Of a stretch of 7,539 nucleotides of DNA, positions 5,699-7,539 are shown in pieces. The notes below the pieces were generated by a model. The model worked only from the letters and a program-made list of their open reading frames with translations. It was not told the origin of the DNA and did no database searches. Origin of the DNA: Methanobacteriota archaeon (lineage in GTDB: Archaea; Thermoplasmatota; Thermoplasmata; RBG-16-68-12); the NCBI GenBank assembly GCA_005879015.1, contig VBMC01000090.1:1-7539 (forward strand), written 5' to 3'. The translations under genes were made by a program, and so were the position numbers. How positions within the stretch are numbered: position 1 is the first letter of the stretch; every line of letters begins with the position of its first letter.

Positions 5699-6231
5699 GC
5701 GCCGTCGCCCAGCCGGTGCCGGAGGTCACGGGCCGCCCTGTGCCGTTGATCGAGAAGGAGGTCCTCGGCTCGCTCAAGGCGGCGTTCGGCTCGAAGCTGA
5801 CGGACGGGAAGGTCCTGCGGCCTCGGCATCTCGCGGTGTCCATCGACCGAAAGGACCTGATCCCCGTCTGCACGTACCTGAAGAACACCCTCGGGTTCGA
5901 GCACCTGTCCTGCGTGACCGCCGTCGATTGGAAGGACCATTTCGACAGCATCTACCACGTCGAGAACTACTACAACGGATGCATGGTGCAGGTCACCGCC
6001 CTCGTCCCCTATGACGATCCGAAGATCGCGAGCGTGACGGGCCTGTGGAGGGCCGCGAACTTCCACGAACGGGAAGCCTGGGACCTCATGGGGGTCGAGT
6101 ACGAGGGCCACCCGAACCTCGAGCGGATCCTGCTCCCAACGGACTTCAAGTTCCACCCGCTCCGGAAGGACTTCGCCCAGGAGGTCGACCGCCAGTACAT
6201 CACCCGGCGGAAGCTCCGAGGAGGGACGTGA
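5695..6231 (+). CDS. nuoC: NADH-quinone oxidoreductase subunit C (30 kDa subunit)
   Basis: NuoC is a peripheral-arm scaffold subunit of complex I that binds NuoD. It has 178 residues from ATG 5695, which overlaps the nuoA stop and has GGAGGAGGT nine bases upstream. The core is 'SCVTAVDW' (72-79), 'YHVENYYNG' (87-95), and the 30-kDa signature: ANFHEREAWDLMGVEYEGHP (121-140) followed by LERILLP and FHPLRKDF (153-160). The stop TGA is followed immediately by the GTG of nuoD in the same reading frame, so the pair is one codon away from a NuoCD fusion as found in some bacteria and haloarchaea. nuoB, usually before nuoC, is absent. Confidence 0.95.
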   Translation: MSAVAQPVPEVTGRPVPLIEKEVLGSLKAAFGSKLTDGKVLRPRHLAVSIDRKDLIPVCTYLKNTLGFEHLSCVTAVDWKDHFDSIYHVENYYNGCMVQVTALVPYDDPKIASVTGLWRAANFHEREAWDLMGVEYEGHPNLERILLPTDFKFHPLRKDFAQEVDRQYITRRKLRGGT

Positions 6232-7250
6232 GTGCCGGAGTTCTGGATCAACATGGGGCCGCAGCACCCCATGACGCACGGCCTCTGGAACATGAAGGTG
6301 AAGGTGGACGGCGAGACGATCACGGACGCGAAGCCGGAGATCGGGTACCTGCACCGCGGATACGAGAAGATCATGGAGGTGCGGGAGTTCCAGAAGAACG
6401 TCGTCCTCACCGACCGCCTGTGCTACGTCTCCTCGATCACCTGGTCCCACGCCTACTGCCTCGCGGTCGAGAAGATGATGGGGATCGAGACGCCGGAGCG
6501 CGGCCAGTGGATCCGCGTGATCGCCCTCGAGTTGCAGCGGGTCGCGTCGCACCTGATGTGGCTCGCGTCGTACGGTCCGGACCTCGGCCTGCTCACGGGC
6601 CTCCTCTGGTGCCTCCGGGAACGGGAGCTGTTCCTCGACCTGATCCAACTCATGTCCGGCGCGCGGATGAACCAGAACTATCCGAGGGTCGGCGGCGTCC
6701 GAAACGACCTACCGGAAAACTTCGAGGCGATGTGCAAGCGGAGCATCGAACATTTCCTGGAGAAGGTGAAGAACGAGTACCCGCAGATTTTCCAGGAATC
6801 GAAGGTGTTCCGGATGCGGACGGAAGGGGTCGGGACGATCTCCGCGGCGGACGCCATCAACTGGGGGGTCACCGGCCCGAACCTGCGGGCGTGCGGCGTC
6901 AACGTCGACCTGCGCCGGCTCGATCCCTACGAAACGTACGAGGAAATCGACTTCGAGCCGCAGGTGTGGCACGACGGCGGGGCCGGCGACTCGTACGCGC
7001 GGTTCGAGTGCCGGTTCAACGAGCTGAACGAGTCGTGCAAGATCATCCTGCAGGCCCTGGAGAAGATGCCGAAGACCGGTCCGTATCGGGTGAAGCCGCC
7101 CCGGCGGGCGGAGGGAGAAGGGTACGCCAAGACGGAGGACTCCCGCGGCGAGGCGCTGTTCTTCGTGATCGGGGACGGCGACGACCGGCCGTACCGGGTG
7201 AAGATCCGTAGTCCCGTGTTCACGTGTGCGTCGGGGAGATGGACAAGTGA
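6232..7250 (+). CDS. nuoD: NADH-quinone oxidoreductase subunit D (49 kDa subunit), C-terminus disrupted
   Basis: NuoD forms the quinone-binding pocket of complex I with NuoB and NuoH. The start is GTG 6232, directly after the nuoC stop, with GGAGGG eight bases upstream. Signatures: GPQHPMTHG (9-17) with the His16 equivalent of T. thermophilus Nqo4 His38, Tyr65 at the place of Nqo4 Tyr87 (preceded by Cys64 where Asp is usual), 'SHAYCLAVEKMMGIE' (72-86), 'ASHLMWLASYGPDLG' (105-119), SGARMNQNYPRVGGV (142-156) and 'GVTGPNLRACGVNVDLRR' (212-229). The frame is good to KIRSPVF (324-330). After that the family's remaining ~35 residues are missing. The expected ending VGEMDK and stop is encoded at 7230-7250 in another frame. 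The pattern implies a deletion of about 70-80 bases, not a multiple of three; otherwise this frame runs open to the window end. Confidence 0.94.
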
Positions 7251-7539
7251 GTGCGCCGCTCGTCCCGAACCTGTTCGCGGTGTGCAAGGTCCTGGTCGCG
7301 GCGATCCTCTCGATCGTCCAACAACTCATCTATGCTTTGTCAGGCCCCATTCCCCCGTTGCGAGGGCTCGGGGACTTCGTTGGTTCCAATCCGATCGTCT
7401 CGATCGTGACGTGGCTCATCGTCGTGACGGTCGTCGTGCTCTGGGTCACGGTGATCAACCTCTTCACGATCATGTGGGTCGAACGGAAGTTGTACAGCCG
7501 CCTCCAAGACCGGTACGGTATCATGATCTCCGTCTGGTC
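7247..7539 (+). CDS. nuoH: NADH-quinone oxidoreductase subunit H, N-terminal part
   Basis: NuoH is the membrane subunit that holds the quinone channel of complex I. It starts at GTG 7247, overlapping the nuoD tail stop (GTGA), with GGGGAG eight bases upstream, and runs off the right edge after 97 residues. Residues 53-77 form the first canonical helix, followed by the family motif WVERKLYSRLQDRYG (77-91). The usual next residues P-N-R-V-G are replaced by I-M-I-S-V. Ahead of the canonical helix there is an extra ~50-residue segment with a hydrophobic stretch (8-31) and a Pro/Gly-rich linker (33-50), longer than in typical bacterial NuoH. The gene position, right after nuoD, is as usual. Confidence 0.93.
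   Translation, partial: MSAPLVPNLFAVCKVLVAAILSIVQQLIYALSGPIPPLRGLGDFVGSNPIVSIVTWLIVVTVVVLWVTVINLFTIMWVERKLYSRLQDRYGIMISVW

Noticed and set aside
5509..6648. 379-codon minus-strand frame
   Set aside because: It is antisense to nuoA, nuoC and nuoD, highly charged and without domain motifs.
6045..7211. 388-codon plus-strand frame over nuoC/nuoD
   Set aside because: It is the out-of-frame reading of nuoC and nuoD; the true frame carries GPQHPMTHG and other NuoD motifs. The true NuoD frame has no stop before the window end.
1..7539. CRISPR array, tRNA/rRNA genes, insertion sequence or integrase
   Set aside because: No regularly spaced direct repeats, no cloverleaf-like or rRNA segments, and no transposase or integrase motifs were seen by eye on either strand.

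Overview
This GC-rich window looks archaeal. Upstream of the genes there are A/T-rich TATA-type elements about 20-30 bases before very short or absent leaders. These stand out on an otherwise G/C-rich background, and several internal genes start with GTG. The proteins fit an aerobic or respiring archaeon, probably a Thermoplasmatota-like euryarchaeon; that placement is inferred from protein style only, and no rRNA is present.

Left half, minus strand, read from 4542 down to 1: a small sulfite-oxidase-like molybdopterin oxidoreductase; tatC and tatA of the twin-arginine translocase; a GlcD-type FAD-linked oxidase whose frame is broken by one apparently missing base near 1831; and a divergent second FAD-oxidase-like protein that runs off the left edge. 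The genes are close together (gaps of about 1-85 bases) and look like one or two co-oriented transcription units. Strong and weaker TATA-like elements lie before the first gene and before the FAD oxidase.

Middle, 4543-4697: a divergent promoter region with one TATA box on each strand and a pair of overlapping perfect inverted repeats beside the plus-strand TATA box. The plus-strand gene at 4698-5246 encodes an unrecognised protein with one membrane anchor and a four-cysteine, Ser/Thr/Gly-rich outer domain.

Right half, plus strand: the start of a complex I operon, nuoA-nuoC-nuoD-nuoH, with a TATA box and almost no leader before nuoA. The junctions are very tight: ATGA overlap between nuoA and nuoC, TGA directly followed by GTG between nuoC and nuoD in the same frame, and GTGA overlap between nuoD and nuoH. 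nuoB, normally between nuoA and nuoC, is absent from this position. The last ~35 codons of nuoD are disrupted by what looks like a deletion of roughly 70-80 bases plus a frame change; the expected tail (VGEMDK, stop) survives in another frame just before nuoH.

Taken together, the window joins quinone-linked electron input (complex I, and possibly a 2-hydroxyacid-type FAD oxidase) with Tat export of folded cofactor proteins and a molybdenum oxidoreductase. I see no RNA gene, CRISPR array, insertion sequence or integrase. The least ordinary points are the missing nuoB, the damaged nuoD tail, a duplicated helix-loop-helix-like repeat in the TatA tail, a second FAD-oxidase-like subunit without the usual glycine loop, and the membrane-anchored cysteine protein beside nuo.
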